Below, piece after piece: positions 28,487 to 37,954 of a DNA stretch of 58,755 nucleotides. A program made the translations under genes and the position numbers. The stretch's first letter is position 1; each line of letters opens with the position of its first letter. This DNA is from Deltaproteobacteria bacterium (GTDB taxonomy: Bacteria > Desulfobacterota > DSM-4660 > Desulfatiglandales > HGW-15). Under the pieces are notes generated by a model. The model did not search any database and had not been told where the DNA came from. It saw nothing but the letters and a program-made list of their open reading frames with translations. The stretch is from positions 1-58,755 of the forward strand of contig JAGVAP010000128.1 of assembly GCA_020060215.1 (NCBI GenBank), read 5' to 3'.

Positions 28487-29710
28487 TCATGTCCTGCGCC
28501 CGAGAAATGGAGATCGGGAATGTTGGGACGAGGTGCGAAGGGTCGCGCTCGCCCTGCCGAACGCGGGAGCCCGCTTGGACCCGAGATTGCTCACCCTGGA
28601 GTCTGCCGGCGGTTCCTCCCTGATGCCGAGCTGCTCACAAATCGACATGAGCTGCTGCACACGATGAGCGCACGTGTGGCGCTTCAGGACCGTGCGAAGG
28701 CCTTGCTCGCTCAGTCTCCGGGCGACCTCCGGATGGTTGAGGAGCAACTGGATGTACTCCTTCATCTCGCGGCTGTTCCGCGCGATGAGGAAGTCCTCTC
28801 CCGGAGAGAACAACCCCTCGGTATCGTTCCATGTCGAAGAGATCAGCGGAATCCCGCACGCCAGCGCCTCGAACGGCCGGATGGTGGGAATACCCGGGAG
28901 GGCTGAGACATAGGGGCTTCTCGGGATATGGAGGGTGATCCGGTACCTCGCGTAGGTCTCGGGCACCTTGAAGTTCGCCAGCCATCCTCCGTACTCGATG
29001 CCGGCCTCCTTCAACATCCGAAGACCTTCGGCCGGATAGCGTACGCCGAATGCCTTGGCTCGAAGCCCCAGGACCCGAACGGGACCGAGGAGATAGTCGA
29101 TGTACTCCCTGGTGCGTTCCTCGTCGCCCCAGTTCCCGATCCACACCAGGTCGCCTTCCTTTTCGGCATCGCGCATCGGGAAGAAGACATTCGGGTCGGC
29201 CGCTTCGTGCCAGGTCCAGACCCGGCGGCTCCATCCCTGGTGCAGGTAGATCTGTCGGATCGCCTCCCCATAGGCCAGGACGCCGTCGTAGTGCTCCAGT
29301 CCGCATGCCCTGATATCATGGGGGTGAGAGTGGGCCCGGTGATGGGTGTCGTGGAAGAGCAGCCTGTATCTCCCGCTCGTCAATCGGTGCCGGCCCAGGC
29401 TTCGAATCAGCTCCGGTTCATTCCATTCGTGGACAATGACGAGGTCCGCACCCTCCAGCAGTGCGTCCAGATCCAAATGGTTTCCCTCGTACGGAATGCT
29501 TCTGAGCTTCGGATAGTACCTCCGGAATTCTTCGAGAGGGGCCGTTCCGTGCCGGCTCGTCAGATTTTGCAGGCTCCACCCTTCGGCCGGTTCATAGACT
29601 ACCGGTTCGTGCCCCAGGTTCTGCAGTTCGGTCACGATGCCGCGAAGGAAATGAGCATTGCCATTGTTCCAGTCCGATATCAAGGAGTGATAGAACATGA
29701 CAATTCTCAT
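28487..29710 (-). CDS. CgeB-like family glycosyltransferase
   Basis: The 407-residue protein is a GT-B type transferase of the CgeB/DUF3880-like group. It opens with RIVMFYHSLISDWNNGNAHFLRGIVTELQNLGHEP, and the donor-binding half contains YGGWLANFKVPETYARYRITLHIPRSPY and IRPFEALACGIPLISS. Related proteins occur with surface-polysaccharide genes. The last ~40 residues after IREEPPAD are of low similarity and may be poorly conserved. The gene is divergent from a methyltransferase and a heptosyltransferase-like gene, and the three may act on one glycan. Confidence 0.82.
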   Translation of the reverse strand: MRIVMFYHSLISDWNNGNAHFLRGIVTELQNLGHEPVVYEPAEGWSLQNLTSRHGTAPLEEFRRYYPKLRSIPYEGNHLDLDALLEGADLVIVHEWNEPELIRSLGRHRLTSGRYRLLFHDTHHRAHSHPHDIRACGLEHYDGVLAYGEAIRQIYLHQGWSRRVWTWHEAADPNVFFPMRDAEKEGDLVWIGNWGDEERTREYIDYLLGPVRVLGLRAKAFGVRYPAEGLRMLKEAGIEYGGWLANFKVPETYARYRITLHIPRSPYVSALPGIPTIRPFEALACGIPLISSTWNDTEGLFSPGEDFLIARNSREMKEYIQLLLNHPEVARRLSEQGLRTVLKRHTCAHRVQQLMSICEQLGIREEPPADSRVSNLGSKRAPAFGRASATLRTSSQHSRSPFLGRRT

Positions 29711-29995
29711 GATTCGCCGTCCCTTTGTTCCGTATTGAAAAGCTTATCCCGGTAGCCGGCCCTTTATGCCAGCAATAACACCGAAATAGCCGGACCCCCA
29801 TAAGGTTGAGCCGGTATTCTGTCGGGATAAGCTCTGTATTCGTCCGTGATCTCCACCAGGGTGAGGATTTTACCTCCCCGTCCGCGGTTATATACCTGAA
29901 TGAACCCATTTATCCGCTGTGGAGCCCGCTACATCATCTACGAGACCGGAACACTTCAGCTCCATTGAAACAAGAAGGTAGTCAAGGTCTCATTG

Positions 29996-30838
29996 ATGGA
30001 AGACGGGCGCAGTATTCGATCCACCGACATCCCCGAGAGTGTCCCTGAGGCGGTCTCCTATCTATCCCCTTGGTTTCACAACCTCCACCTGCCCGATGGG
30101 TCGCAAACCGCGCCGGATCATTTCCTCGGCGATTTCCCGTCCTACAAATGGCGCGAGATCGCCTCAGCCCTGCCGAATGACCTGAGCGGCTGGAACGTGC
30201 TCGACATCGGGTGCAACGCCGGGTACTACTGCTTCGAGCTGGCGCGCCTGGGTGCGCGTGTGGTCGGTATCGACGCCAACCCGCACTACCTCTGGCAGGC
30301 GCGCTGGGCCGCGGGCCTCTACGGATTCAGCGACCGGATCCTGTTCATCGAGATGCAGGTGTACGATCTCATCCGCACCAAAGGGGTTTTCGATCTGGTC
30401 CTGTTTCTGGGGGTGTTCTACCACCTCCGTTACCCCCTGCTCGGCCTGGACATCGTCGGCCGGAAGACCAGGAGGCTGATGGTGTTCCAGACCCTCACGA
30501 TGCCCGGTGATGCGGTCTACAACGGTCCTGAGGATTTCGAGATCCACGAGCGCGAGGTCATGGCGGACCCGGGGTGGCCCAAGATGGCCTTCATCGAGAA
30601 ACGCTTTGCGCACGATCCCACGAACTGGTGGGCGGCCAACCATGCAGGGGTGGAAGCCATGCTGCGCTCCAGCGGATTTCGGATCACCGGTTACCCGGGG
30701 CCGGAGATCTACCTCTGCGAGCCGAACAGAAGCGAGCCCTCCTGTGTCACCACGTGGGACGAACCCGAGTTCCTGGCTGCCACGGGCCGGTCCTGCACGG
30801 GGACCCTGGACCTCTCCTCCCTGTTCCCGACCCGATGA
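29996..30838 (+). CDS. SAM-dependent methyltransferase, TIGR04290-like
   Basis: The 280-residue protein has the class I methyltransferase motif VLDIGCNAGYYCFELARLGARVVGID at about residues 62-87, then FDLVLFLGVFYHLRYPLLGLD. The N-terminal PWFHNLHLPDG and the late NWWAANHAGVEAMLRSSGF segments agree with the TIGR04290 family, usually found near glycosyltransferases; its substrate is unknown. The ATG at 29996 follows an overlapping TTG. Its stop overlaps the start of the next gene (ATGA), so the two are translationally coupled. Confidence 0.85.
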   Translation: MEDGRSIRSTDIPESVPEAVSYLSPWFHNLHLPDGSQTAPDHFLGDFPSYKWREIASALPNDLSGWNVLDIGCNAGYYCFELARLGARVVGIDANPHYLWQARWAAGLYGFSDRILFIEMQVYDLIRTKGVFDLVLFLGVFYHLRYPLLGLDIVGRKTRRLMVFQTLTMPGDAVYNGPEDFEIHEREVMADPGWPKMAFIEKRFAHDPTNWWAANHAGVEAMLRSSGFRITGYPGPEIYLCEPNRSEPSCVTTWDEPEFLAATGRSCTGTLDLSSLFPTR

Positions 30839-32019
30839 CCGCACCGCCGAGCCACCTCGAAACCGGAATCGCGCTCTTCTCCCACGGCCTCTATGAAAAG
30901 GCCCTCTCCATCCTCGATGACGCGGTGAGCGCGGACCCCCTTTCCGCAGATGCCCACTACTACCTGGGCAGAACCCATTTCAGACTGCGGTCCATCCAGC
31001 GGTCCCTCAGACATCATCGGGAAGCGCTTCGCCTGGGCATGGACCCGGAGCCCGGCGCCTACGAGCGATGGGCGTGCTGGATGCTGCTGGGGAGGTTCGA
31101 GGGCGCGTGGAAGGAGAGCGACCGGATGAGAACCCGCCGGAAAAGGGTTCGGGGTCCCCATGAGAGCTTCACCGAGAACCACAGCCTTTGGAACGGCACC
31201 CCCCCTGAAGGTAGACGTGCGGTGGTCCGGTGTTGTCACGGCCTCGGGGACACCATCCAGTTCCTGCGCTATGTCCCGCTCCTGAAGAGGAAGTCCGGAT
31301 GGGTTGGCGTAGAGGTCCAACCCGAGCTCCTGCCCGTCTTCCGGAGCATGGATGGGGTCGATCTCCTCGTCGCCCGGGAAGATGGTCTACCGAGGCCGCG
31401 GTTCGATGTGGAGATCGAATGCATGGAGCTTCCCTATGTGTTCCGTTCCACCCTTTCCACCCTTCCCTGCGAGGTCCCCTATATCCGAATCGACCCTGTT
31501 CTGTCTCCCGAAGGCCGGGAACTCCTCTCCGAAGACGGACTGTTCAAACTGGGCGTGGTCTGGGCATCCGGTCCGTGGAACGAATCGCGGTCCGTTCCTC
31601 TGCCCCTTCTGGGGCCCTTGCTGTCCCTGCCTGGTGTGAAGGTGTACAGTTTCCAGGAAAGACCGTCATTGGAAGAGGCCGCCTACCTCGCCTCACAGGG
31701 GGTGATCGACACCAAGTCCCGCTTCGGCGGAATCCTCGACACCTGTGCGGCCATGATGGAGATGGACCTCATCCTGACGGTGGATACCATGGCGGCCCAC
31801 CTGGCCGGCGCGCTTGGCAAGAAGGTCTGGGTCCTCCTCATGTTCGAAGCGGACTGGCGCTGGATGATCGGACGAAGAGACAGCCCCTGGTATCCCACCA
31901 TGAGGCTCTTTCGGCAGCCCCGGCCGGGTGACTGGGCACCGGTGATCGAACAGGTGCGGCGGGAGCTGGCAGCGCAGTATGGAGCAGGCGGTGTAAAAGC
32001 AGTATGGAGTAGGCAGTAA
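30835..32019 (+). CDS. TPR-containing heptosyltransferase-like glycosyltransferase
   Basis: The 394-residue protein begins with two or three tetratricopeptide repeats (GIALFSHGLYEKALSILDDAVSADPLSADAHYYLGRTHFRLRSIQRSLRHHREALRLG). A domain like the ADP-heptose:LPS heptosyltransferases (GT9) follows: RAVVRCCHGLGDTIQFLRYVPLLKR, LGVVWASGPWNE, and ILTVDTMAAHLAGALGKKVWVLL. TPR-GT9 proteins of this type are often encoded near glycan or flagellin-modification genes. The ATG overlaps the stop of the methyltransferase, which sets the start well downstream of the first in-frame ATG at 30574. Confidence 0.85.
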   Translation: MTAPPSHLETGIALFSHGLYEKALSILDDAVSADPLSADAHYYLGRTHFRLRSIQRSLRHHREALRLGMDPEPGAYERWACWMLLGRFEGAWKESDRMRTRRKRVRGPHESFTENHSLWNGTPPEGRRAVVRCCHGLGDTIQFLRYVPLLKRKSGWVGVEVQPELLPVFRSMDGVDLLVAREDGLPRPRFDVEIECMELPYVFRSTLSTLPCEVPYIRIDPVLSPEGRELLSEDGLFKLGVVWASGPWNESRSVPLPLLGPLLSLPGVKVYSFQERPSLEEAAYLASQGVIDTKSRFGGILDTCAAMMEMDLILTVDTMAAHLAGALGKKVWVLLMFEADWRWMIGRRDSPWYPTMRLFRQPRPGDWAPVIEQVRRELAAQYGAGGVKAVWSRQ

Positions 32020-32093
32020 GGAGTATGCAGTCAAGAACAGGAAACCACCCGGCAACACTCCCGAAAGATCCACGGAGGTCGTCCTGGCACTCA

Positions 32094-32915
32094 TCACCTA
32101 CTCTCTTCCCCCGTCCTCTTGACCAGCTCCTCCAGAAAGGCCCTGAGCCCTTCCCCCGGGTCCTCTTTCTCCGAGACGAAGGAATGGATTCCCCGGTGCT
32201 GAAGGACACACTCCTGCACCGGGTTGGGGCGCGCCAGGAAGATATAAGAGCGCGGCCGAAGATCCGCCCAGTCGGATTCCGCCCATTGGATATGGATCTT
32301 GTAGAGCAGGTAGCGGATGTTGATGTCGCTGAGGCTGTAGCCGATAAAAAGGATGCTCCTCCCCAGCGCGTCGGAGCGCAGCTTGATATCCAGGGGACTC
32401 TCGAACCCGAGCCTCTTGAAAAAGGACGACTCGGAGAGAACGACGGATTCCGGGTCTTCGAAGTCGCCGTGGAACTTGACGATCTGCACCGCATCGGCGG
32501 GCACCTGGGGGATATCCCGGACGTGGATGATCTTCTTGCAGGGGACGTGGTGGTGTTCGAAGGCGGCCTCGAGCCAGCTGTCGTAATTGGTGGTGTAGAT
32601 GAGGCCGAACCTCAGTCGGACAATGAGCTCGTGCATGCGGGACCGGACAATGGCGGAAGGCGGGACGTGCGACTTTCTTTCCAGCCATTCGAGGAGCGGC
32701 CGGAGTGTTCCTTTTCGCATGTGGTAATACTCGGCCAGGGTCAGATAATCACCCAGCCGCTCGAAGGCCTCTGCATCGTAGCCCAGTTCCCCGGCGATGA
32801 ATTCGATGAGCTCCAGGAAATCGGGAATGCCCAGGTTCTTACTGACACCGGCGCCGACAAAGAGGATGACCCGGTTCTTCCGGATCTCACAAGCCAGGTC
32901 TTGCATGTGGTCCAT
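32094..32915 (-). CDS. SIR2-like domain protein
   Basis: The 273-residue protein has the SIR2_2 fold: the NAD-binding ILFVGAGVSKNLGIPDFLELI near the start, LIYTTNYDSWLEAAF, VQIVKFHGDFEDPESVVLSESSF with the catalytic-type His, and ILFIGYSLSDINIRYLLY. Stand-alone and fused SIR2 domains of this branch deplete NAD in several anti-phage systems, while others are of unknown role. No known partner (Ago, HerA, TIR or DSR architecture) is adjacent. I take the ATG at 32913-32915; an ATG at 32906 and a TTG at 32981 are alternatives. The second half of the DUF4142 operon lies just upstream on the same strand. Confidence 0.85.
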   Translation of the reverse strand: MDHMQDLACEIRKNRVILFVGAGVSKNLGIPDFLELIEFIAGELGYDAEAFERLGDYLTLAEYYHMRKGTLRPLLEWLERKSHVPPSAIVRSRMHELIVRLRFGLIYTTNYDSWLEAAFEHHHVPCKKIIHVRDIPQVPADAVQIVKFHGDFEDPESVVLSESSFFKRLGFESPLDIKLRSDALGRSILFIGYSLSDINIRYLLYKIHIQWAESDWADLRPRSYIFLARPNPVQECVLQHRGIHSFVSEKEDPGEGLRAFLEELVKRTGEESR

Positions 32916-32977
32916 CGGTCGAGCAGAGACCGAGGCGTTCTTTTCGGTACGCCTCGGCCGGGTCCTCCGTAAGTCGT

Positions 32978-33511
32978 TCAAGGCGCTACCTTGTCGTGCA
33001 GGGTCCTCGCGCGCTCCAGGTGCTGCTGAAGAACAGGAAGGTTCTTGTCCGCAAAGGCCCTGACGTCCGGGTCCTGACCTGTCGAGGCCTGGGTCTGAAA
33101 CTCGGAGATGGTCCTCTCGTGAGCCTTCACCATGCGCGCCATATACCGCCGATCGAACTCGGACCCCTCCAGACCTGCAAGTTGCTCGAACGTTTTTTCT
33201 TCCCGGCCCACCGGCTGCGCAGGCAGGCTTACATCCTTCTTCTCTGCCAGGTTCTGAAGCTGCTGGTTGACGATCGTGTGATCCTCGACCATCCGATGTC
33301 CAAACCGCTTCACGTCTTCGCTCGCCGCGTTCTGCATGGCCAGCTGGCCCAGGCGGATCTCGGCAATGCTCCCTTCCGCCGCATCTCTCATGAACATGGC
33401 GTCCCGGGGGGCAACTTCACTCGGGGCCCCCCTGCCGGCGGTCTGGGCACAGGCGGCGAGGATCGACAGGGCCGCCAGGAAAGTCAACACCTTGATTGCA
33501 TATAATCGCAT
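32978..33511 (-). CDS. DUF4142 lipoprotein
   Basis: The 177-residue protein has a lipoprotein signal (lipobox LAAC, C21) and one DUF4142 domain, a ferritin-like four-helix fold: RDAMFMRDAAEGSIAEIRLGQLAMQNAASEDVKRFGHRMVEDHTIVNQQLQNLA ... DRRYMARMVKAHERTISEFQTQA. Such proteins are common in soil bacteria and annotated as outer-membrane proteins, without known activity. It ends about 60 bp upstream of the SIR2-like gene on the same strand and may share its transcript. Confidence 0.9.
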   Translation of the reverse strand: MRLYAIKVLTFLAALSILAACAQTAGRGAPSEVAPRDAMFMRDAAEGSIAEIRLGQLAMQNAASEDVKRFGHRMVEDHTIVNQQLQNLAEKKDVSLPAQPVGREEKTFEQLAGLEGSEFDRRYMARMVKAHERTISEFQTQASTGQDPDVRAFADKNLPVLQQHLERARTLHDKVAP

Positions 33512-33865
33512 GGTTGTTCGCCTCCGTAATCATCCATGGTTCCTGGGACGGTGCCCGGAATGACCGCTTTTCCCCTACCGCCTGCGGGGACCGGATAAGC
33601 CCTTACCGAACCGGACACGCGCCTCTGAAGTCCCGCAATGACCGAACGCGGTCACATCGGCATCTTTCACAATAAGGTCGTCCGGCTCTTCCTGAAATCA
33701 GTGGTGAGCGGTAATGTACCCGGGAAACGGACTTATTGAATCCAAGGACGCGGCCTTCCGCCGGGAATAAGATTCCCTGCGCACGAGAATGGGTTCATCT
33801 CCTCATTCTTTTTCGGCGCGTCAGCCTTTATGAAAAGGGTGTGCCGGGTTGTGAAAGGAGGACGA
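33512..33865. other. Divergent intergenic region, no gene seen
   Basis: The 354 bp separate the DUF4142 gene and the beta-CASP nuclease gene, transcribed divergently. No supported ORF, repeat or terminator was found. AAAGGAGG at 33854-33861 is the ribosome-binding site of the next gene. Confidence 0.5.
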
Positions 33866-35218
33866 TTGAGCAAGAGCTTTCCTGAACTGCGCCACCTTGG
33901 TGCCGAGCAGGGCGTCACCGGCTCCGCGCACCTGATGCGGGCAAACGGTTTGGATGTCCTTGTCGACTGCGGACTGCCCCAGGGAGGAGATGCGGCCGTA
34001 CCGATGGATGCGTGGCCGGTGGAACCCTCCTCCATCCCCTATGTGTTCATCACCCATGCGCATATCGACCACATCGGGCGCCTCCCGGAGCTCGTCAAGC
34101 TGGGCTTTCGAGGCGAGATCCTCGCGACCAAGCCCACCAAGGCGCTGATCCCGCCTATGCTCGAGGATGCGATGGGATTCTCCGGACTGGGCGAGTCCGA
34201 GTCTTTCGACCTCGGCCGGATGATCGATGAGATGACCTGGGGGTTTGAATACGACCAGGCATTTGATCTCAAGAACGGGATCCGCTTCGAGTTCCGCAGG
34301 GCCGGACACATCCTGGGCTCCGCGTTTATCCGATTCGAGTCGAAGGAACCGGAGTGGTCGGTCATCTTCTCGGGGGACCTGGGGGCGCGAAACAGACCCA
34401 TTGTACCGGACCCCCAGCGCCCGGGGCCTTGCGGCCTGCTCGTGCTGGAATCCACCTATGGGGACTCGTTTCATGAGGTGCGATCGGAGAAACTGCGCCG
34501 GTTGGGCTCTATCCTTTCCCACGCCCTCTCCGATGGAGGGAAGGTCCTGGTCCCCTCCTTTGCGCTGGGGCGGACCCAGGAGATCCTCTATGACCTGGGG
34601 AGGCTCTCCGGGGACCCTGAACTGAGGGAGGCCTTCCCCCTGCTCCGTCCCGAATCCAAGATCCCCTTCTTCCTGGACTCCCCGCTGGGACTCACCCTGA
34701 CGGAGATCTACTCCTCCCTCGCTCCATTCTGGGACCGCGAGGCCAAGGAGATCCTGCGGACGAGGGGGAACCCTATCGACCTTGACCAGCTGTTTGCGGC
34801 CGGCCGGTATGAAGAGCACCTGAAGCTGCTGGAGTTGCCGGGCCCGTGCATCATCATCGCAGGAAGCGGGATGTGCTCCGGCGGGAGGATCGTCGATCAC
34901 CTGAAGATGGGATTGGAGGATCCGCGAAACGATATCGTATTCATCGGTTATCAGAGCCGGGGCACGCCGGGGCGGGACATCCTCGAGTACGGCTCCAAGC
35001 CGGACGGCTACGTCGCCCTGGACGGGGAACGGCTCGCCATACGTGCCGGGGTTCATATGCTGAGCGGCTACTCGGCGCACGCGGATCAGGGGGAGTTGAT
35101 CGAATGGGTGCGGTCCATGCCGGAGCCGCCGGGTCGCATCAAGCTGGTACACGGCGAACCCCCTGCGCGAGACGCACTGGCCGTTCGGTTGAGGGACCTG
35201 GGATACAGGGTGGATTAG
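33866..35218 (+). CDS. Metallo-beta-lactamase/beta-CASP RNA-processing nuclease-like protein
   Basis: The 450-residue protein has the MBL zinc motif THAHIDH (H64, H66, D68, H69), then a beta-CASP domain and the C-terminal zinc-ligand motifs AGSGMCSGGRIVDHL and LSGYSAHADQGELIEW, as in CPSF73/YSH1-type and bacterial RNase J relatives. Members cleave RNA in the cytoplasm. The TTG at 33866 follows a strong AAAGGAGG at 4-nt spacing and gives the normal N-terminus (HLGAEQGVTGSAHL). An ATG at 33830 would add 12 residues. Its stop abuts the next gene's ATG. Confidence 0.9.
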   Translation: MSKSFPELRHLGAEQGVTGSAHLMRANGLDVLVDCGLPQGGDAAVPMDAWPVEPSSIPYVFITHAHIDHIGRLPELVKLGFRGEILATKPTKALIPPMLEDAMGFSGLGESESFDLGRMIDEMTWGFEYDQAFDLKNGIRFEFRRAGHILGSAFIRFESKEPEWSVIFSGDLGARNRPIVPDPQRPGPCGLLVLESTYGDSFHEVRSEKLRRLGSILSHALSDGGKVLVPSFALGRTQEILYDLGRLSGDPELREAFPLLRPESKIPFFLDSPLGLTLTEIYSSLAPFWDREAKEILRTRGNPIDLDQLFAAGRYEEHLKLLELPGPCIIIAGSGMCSGGRIVDHLKMGLEDPRNDIVFIGYQSRGTPGRDILEYGSKPDGYVALDGERLAIRAGVHMLSGYSAHADQGELIEWVRSMPEPPGRIKLVHGEPPARDALAVRLRDLGYRVD

Positions 35219-35920
35219 ATGACCCAAGAAGCCTTCACCTACGTCCACACCACGGGAAGAGAAGAGATCCGAATGCCCTATCTCCGGTTCATGCCGGAGA
35301 ACCCTGGAGAGAAGCCGGACCGGAGGTGGCCCCTGATCCTCTTTCTCCACGGCGCCGGCGAACGCGGGCGCGATCCCGATATCCTGAAGCGGCACGGGAT
35401 TCCGAAGATCGTGGAGGCCCGACCCGACTTCGGCTTCATCACGCTCTCTCCTCAGTGCCATGCGGGAGGGTCCTGGGAATGGTATGTCGGCGCGCTGATG
35501 TCCCTGCTGGACGAAACCGCCGGCACCCTCCCGGTGGACCCCGGGCGCGTGTACCTGACCGGCATCAGCATGGGTGGGGCGGGGGTTTGGCGGCTTGCAG
35601 CGGAGGACCCTGAGCGGTTTGCGGCCCTGGTCCCGATCTGCGGGTACGGCTCTCCTTCGCAGGGATTTCCGGAGAGGGCCTGCGTCCTCAGGGATGTCCC
35701 CATCTGGGTTTTCCACGGAGCGAGAGACGAGATCGTGCCCCTGGAGGAGTCCGCCAGGATCGTCGACCGACTGGAGGCATGCGGCGGGAACGTCCGGTTC
35801 ACGATCTATCCCGATGCCGGCCACGACTCCTGGACGAGGACCTATGACCGTCCCGAGCTCTACGACTGGCTCCTGGAGCAGCGCCGCGCTCCTGCGCGTC
35901 CGTTGCCTCCTTCCTCGTGA
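35219..35920 (+). CDS. Alpha/beta-hydrolase esterase (carboxylesterase/PHB depolymerase-like)
   Basis: The 233-residue protein is a serine hydrolase with oxyanion-hole segment LILFLHGAGERG, nucleophile elbow GISMGGAG, an Asp in GARDEIVPLEES and a His in DAGHDSW. It resembles prolyl-oligopeptidase-like phospholipase/carboxylesterase proteins. There is no signal peptide, so it is likely cytoplasmic, with an ester substrate that cannot be named. The ATG immediately follows the upstream gene's TAG, so it is co-transcribed with the beta-CASP nuclease. Confidence 0.88.
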   Translation: MTQEAFTYVHTTGREEIRMPYLRFMPENPGEKPDRRWPLILFLHGAGERGRDPDILKRHGIPKIVEARPDFGFITLSPQCHAGGSWEWYVGALMSLLDETAGTLPVDPGRVYLTGISMGGAGVWRLAAEDPERFAALVPICGYGSPSQGFPERACVLRDVPIWVFHGARDEIVPLEESARIVDRLEACGGNVRFTIYPDAGHDSWTRTYDRPELYDWLLEQRRAPARPLPPSS

Positions 35921-36041
35921 AGAGGGGAGAGCTCGACGTTGAAGCGCAAGGGCGAGACGGAGGAAATGGGGGCAAGTTGGTTCCGGGGCGGCTCCATGCG
36001 AGGCCCCGCTCAGGGGCGGGTACAGGGGGGGGGAGCCCGAA

Positions 36042-36782
36042 GTGGCAAAGGAGACCTTGCTCCAGACCGCACGGCGTCGAGTCGGCGATCTGATTCGGCG
36101 CTACGGCATGTACGAGCTGCCCGCGCTGGTGATCCTGGTCCTCGCCCTCGCGGGGATATGGGGGTTCGCGGAATTGGCCGACGAAGTGGTGGAGGAGGAG
36201 ACGCACGCCTTCGACGAAGCGATCATCCTTTCCATGCGCAGCGGTTCCGATCCATCCGATCCCGTCGGCCCCAGGTGGGTGGAGGAACTTGGACGGGATA
36301 TGACGGCACTCGGCGGGGTCGGCGTCCTCACCCTGTTGACGCTCTCCGTCGCGGGTTTTCTGCTTTTGCACCGGAAAAAACGCACCGCTCTCCTGGTGAT
36401 CGCCGCCGTAGGCATCGGCGTGCTGATGAGCACCATGATGAAGATCGGCTTCGACCGGCCGCGGCCCGACCTCGTCCCCCATCAGACGGTGGTCTATACC
36501 GCGAGCTTTCCCAGCGGGCACTCCATGCTCTCAGCCGTGACCTACCTCACCCTGGGTGCGCTGCTGGCCAGGATTCACCGCCTCAGGCGCGTGAAGATCT
36601 ATCTCCTTGGCCTTGCCCTCATGATCACGATGGCGGTCGGGGTGAGTCGTATTTATCTCGGTGTCCACTGGCCCACGGACGTCCTGGGTGGATGGGCCCT
36701 GGGTTCGTCATGGGCCTTGCTCTGCTGGCTGGTCGCGCTTCGGCTGCAGAGGCGGGGTCGTCTTGAAGGGGAAGTCGGATAG
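36042..36782 (+). CDS. PAP2-family membrane phosphatase
   Basis: The 246-residue protein has five or six membrane segments and the three PAP2 motifs: KIGFDRPRP, FPSGHSMLSAVTYLTL (catalytic His) and SRIYLGVHWPTDVLGGW. Family members remove phosphate from phosphatidic acid, undecaprenyl pyrophosphate or related lipids at the periplasmic face. It uses a GTG start with a G-rich stretch just upstream. It is the third gene of the plus-strand group beginning at 33866, after a 121-bp gap. Confidence 0.9.
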   Translation: MAKETLLQTARRRVGDLIRRYGMYELPALVILVLALAGIWGFAELADEVVEEETHAFDEAIILSMRSGSDPSDPVGPRWVEELGRDMTALGGVGVLTLLTLSVAGFLLLHRKKRTALLVIAAVGIGVLMSTMMKIGFDRPRPDLVPHQTVVYTASFPSGHSMLSAVTYLTLGALLARIHRLRRVKIYLLGLALMITMAVGVSRIYLGVHWPTDVLGGWALGSSWALLCWLVALRLQRRGRLEGEVG

Positions 36783-36847
36783 ATCCTGCAGCCGCGACGT
36801 CCGTGGGGAAAGGCGCGGCCCCCACCCATACGGAGGAGGAGCGGCGC

Positions 36848-37282
36848 ATGAGAGTTCAGCACGGTGAGATCTTCCGCCGGGCGGCGGCAGCGGGTCTCGG
36901 CCTCTTGATCGCGGCTGCGGTCTTTCCCGCGGACCCGGGTTTCGCTCGGGACGCCTATTCCTCTCCATGGGCATCGGCCTGCTGCCGGGAGCGAACCAGC
37001 GGGCCTTATGGGAAGGAAGATCGGAAGGATTGGTACGAAAGGGCCTATGAATACTACGAGGACGGCCCCTATGGTTACCACGACGGTGACTACTTCTACG
37101 ACGATTTCGACTTCGACTACTGGGAATCCGCTCCTCTCGAGGACGAGGGGGACTGGTACGGAGAGCGGTTCAAGCGCTATTACCGCGGCGGGTACTACGA
37201 CGAATACGATCCATACCTCCACCGGAAGGATCTGCGTCCGTTTCTGGAGGAGCAGACGCCCGGCATGCCCTCCTTGAGGTGA
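36848..37282 (+). CDS. Secreted Tyr/Asp-rich protein, unrecognised family
   Basis: The 144-residue protein has a signal peptide (GLGLLIAAAVFPADPGFA). The mature part is extremely rich in Tyr, Asp and Glu (WYERAYEYYEDGPYGYHDGD and FDFDYWE segments) and has a CC pair just after the signal. GGAGGAG precedes the ATG. I do not recognise a family. The composition could suit metal binding or wall interaction. It is the first of three consecutive secreted proteins. Confidence 0.7.
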   Translation: MRVQHGEIFRRAAAAGLGLLIAAAVFPADPGFARDAYSSPWASACCRERTSGPYGKEDRKDWYERAYEYYEDGPYGYHDGDYFYDDFDFDYWESAPLEDEGDWYGERFKRYYRGGYYDEYDPYLHRKDLRPFLEEQTPGMPSLR

Positions 37283-37478
37283 CCCTCCCCTCCCGCACAT
37301 TCCTCCGGACAGCATCACGGCCCACATTACCGTCGCAAGGCCGGTTCAATACGTATTCACCCTCATTTACCACTAGACCGACTACCCTTACCTTGGGAGC
37401 AAGAGTGTAAGGTGTGAGCGCCCGGTACAGTCCGGGCGGTGCACGTTCACGATCAAGGCTCGGAAAGGAGGAAGAGGA

Positions 37479-37916
37479 ATGAACAAGTATACGCTCTTGA
37501 TACCGTTCAAGAGGATGGTCCCGGCACTGCTGGGAGTGGCCGTGCTGGTGCTGGCCGCCTCCATCCCGCCCGCCGGTGCAGTCGAAGGGGATCCGGTGAT
37601 CAAAAGGAGTCCGGCGCAGATGGACAGGCTTCCAATGCAGGAACAAGGGTTCCGACCCCAATGGTATGACCCTCGCGCATGGTTTGAAAGAGGGGGATCC
37701 CTGGAGCATCAGTCGGATTGGTACGACTATACCTTTGCCTACGGCCGGCCGGGCGCTCGTGGCTACCTGGGGGCCCATGGCGAGCCGCCGCCCTTCGGCT
37801 ACTTCGGGGAAAGATCCCTCGATGAAGACGGTTTGCTCTACGGCCGGGACATCGAACTGAACTATTACACCAACGACTGGTACAACAGAGAAGGGACGCT
37901 CGAGGGGTGGCTCTGA
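37479..37916 (+). CDS. Secreted acidic protein, unrecognised family
   Basis: The 145-residue protein has a signal peptide (LLGVAVLVLAASIPPAGA, cleaved about residue 34). The mature part has repeated aromatic-acidic motifs (SDWYDYTF, NDWYNREG) that recall the upstream protein's KDWYERAY and GDWYGERF. AAAGGAGGAAGAGG lies just upstream of the ATG. I do not recognise the family. The shared DWY motif and similar size suggest it is related to or works with its neighbour. Confidence 0.7.
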   Translation: MNKYTLLIPFKRMVPALLGVAVLVLAASIPPAGAVEGDPVIKRSPAQMDRLPMQEQGFRPQWYDPRAWFERGGSLEHQSDWYDYTFAYGRPGARGYLGAHGEPPPFGYFGERSLDEDGLLYGRDIELNYYTNDWYNREGTLEGWL

Positions 37917-37954
37917 TCCGCCCGATCGAACCGTCTCCTTCCAAAGGAGGAAAG

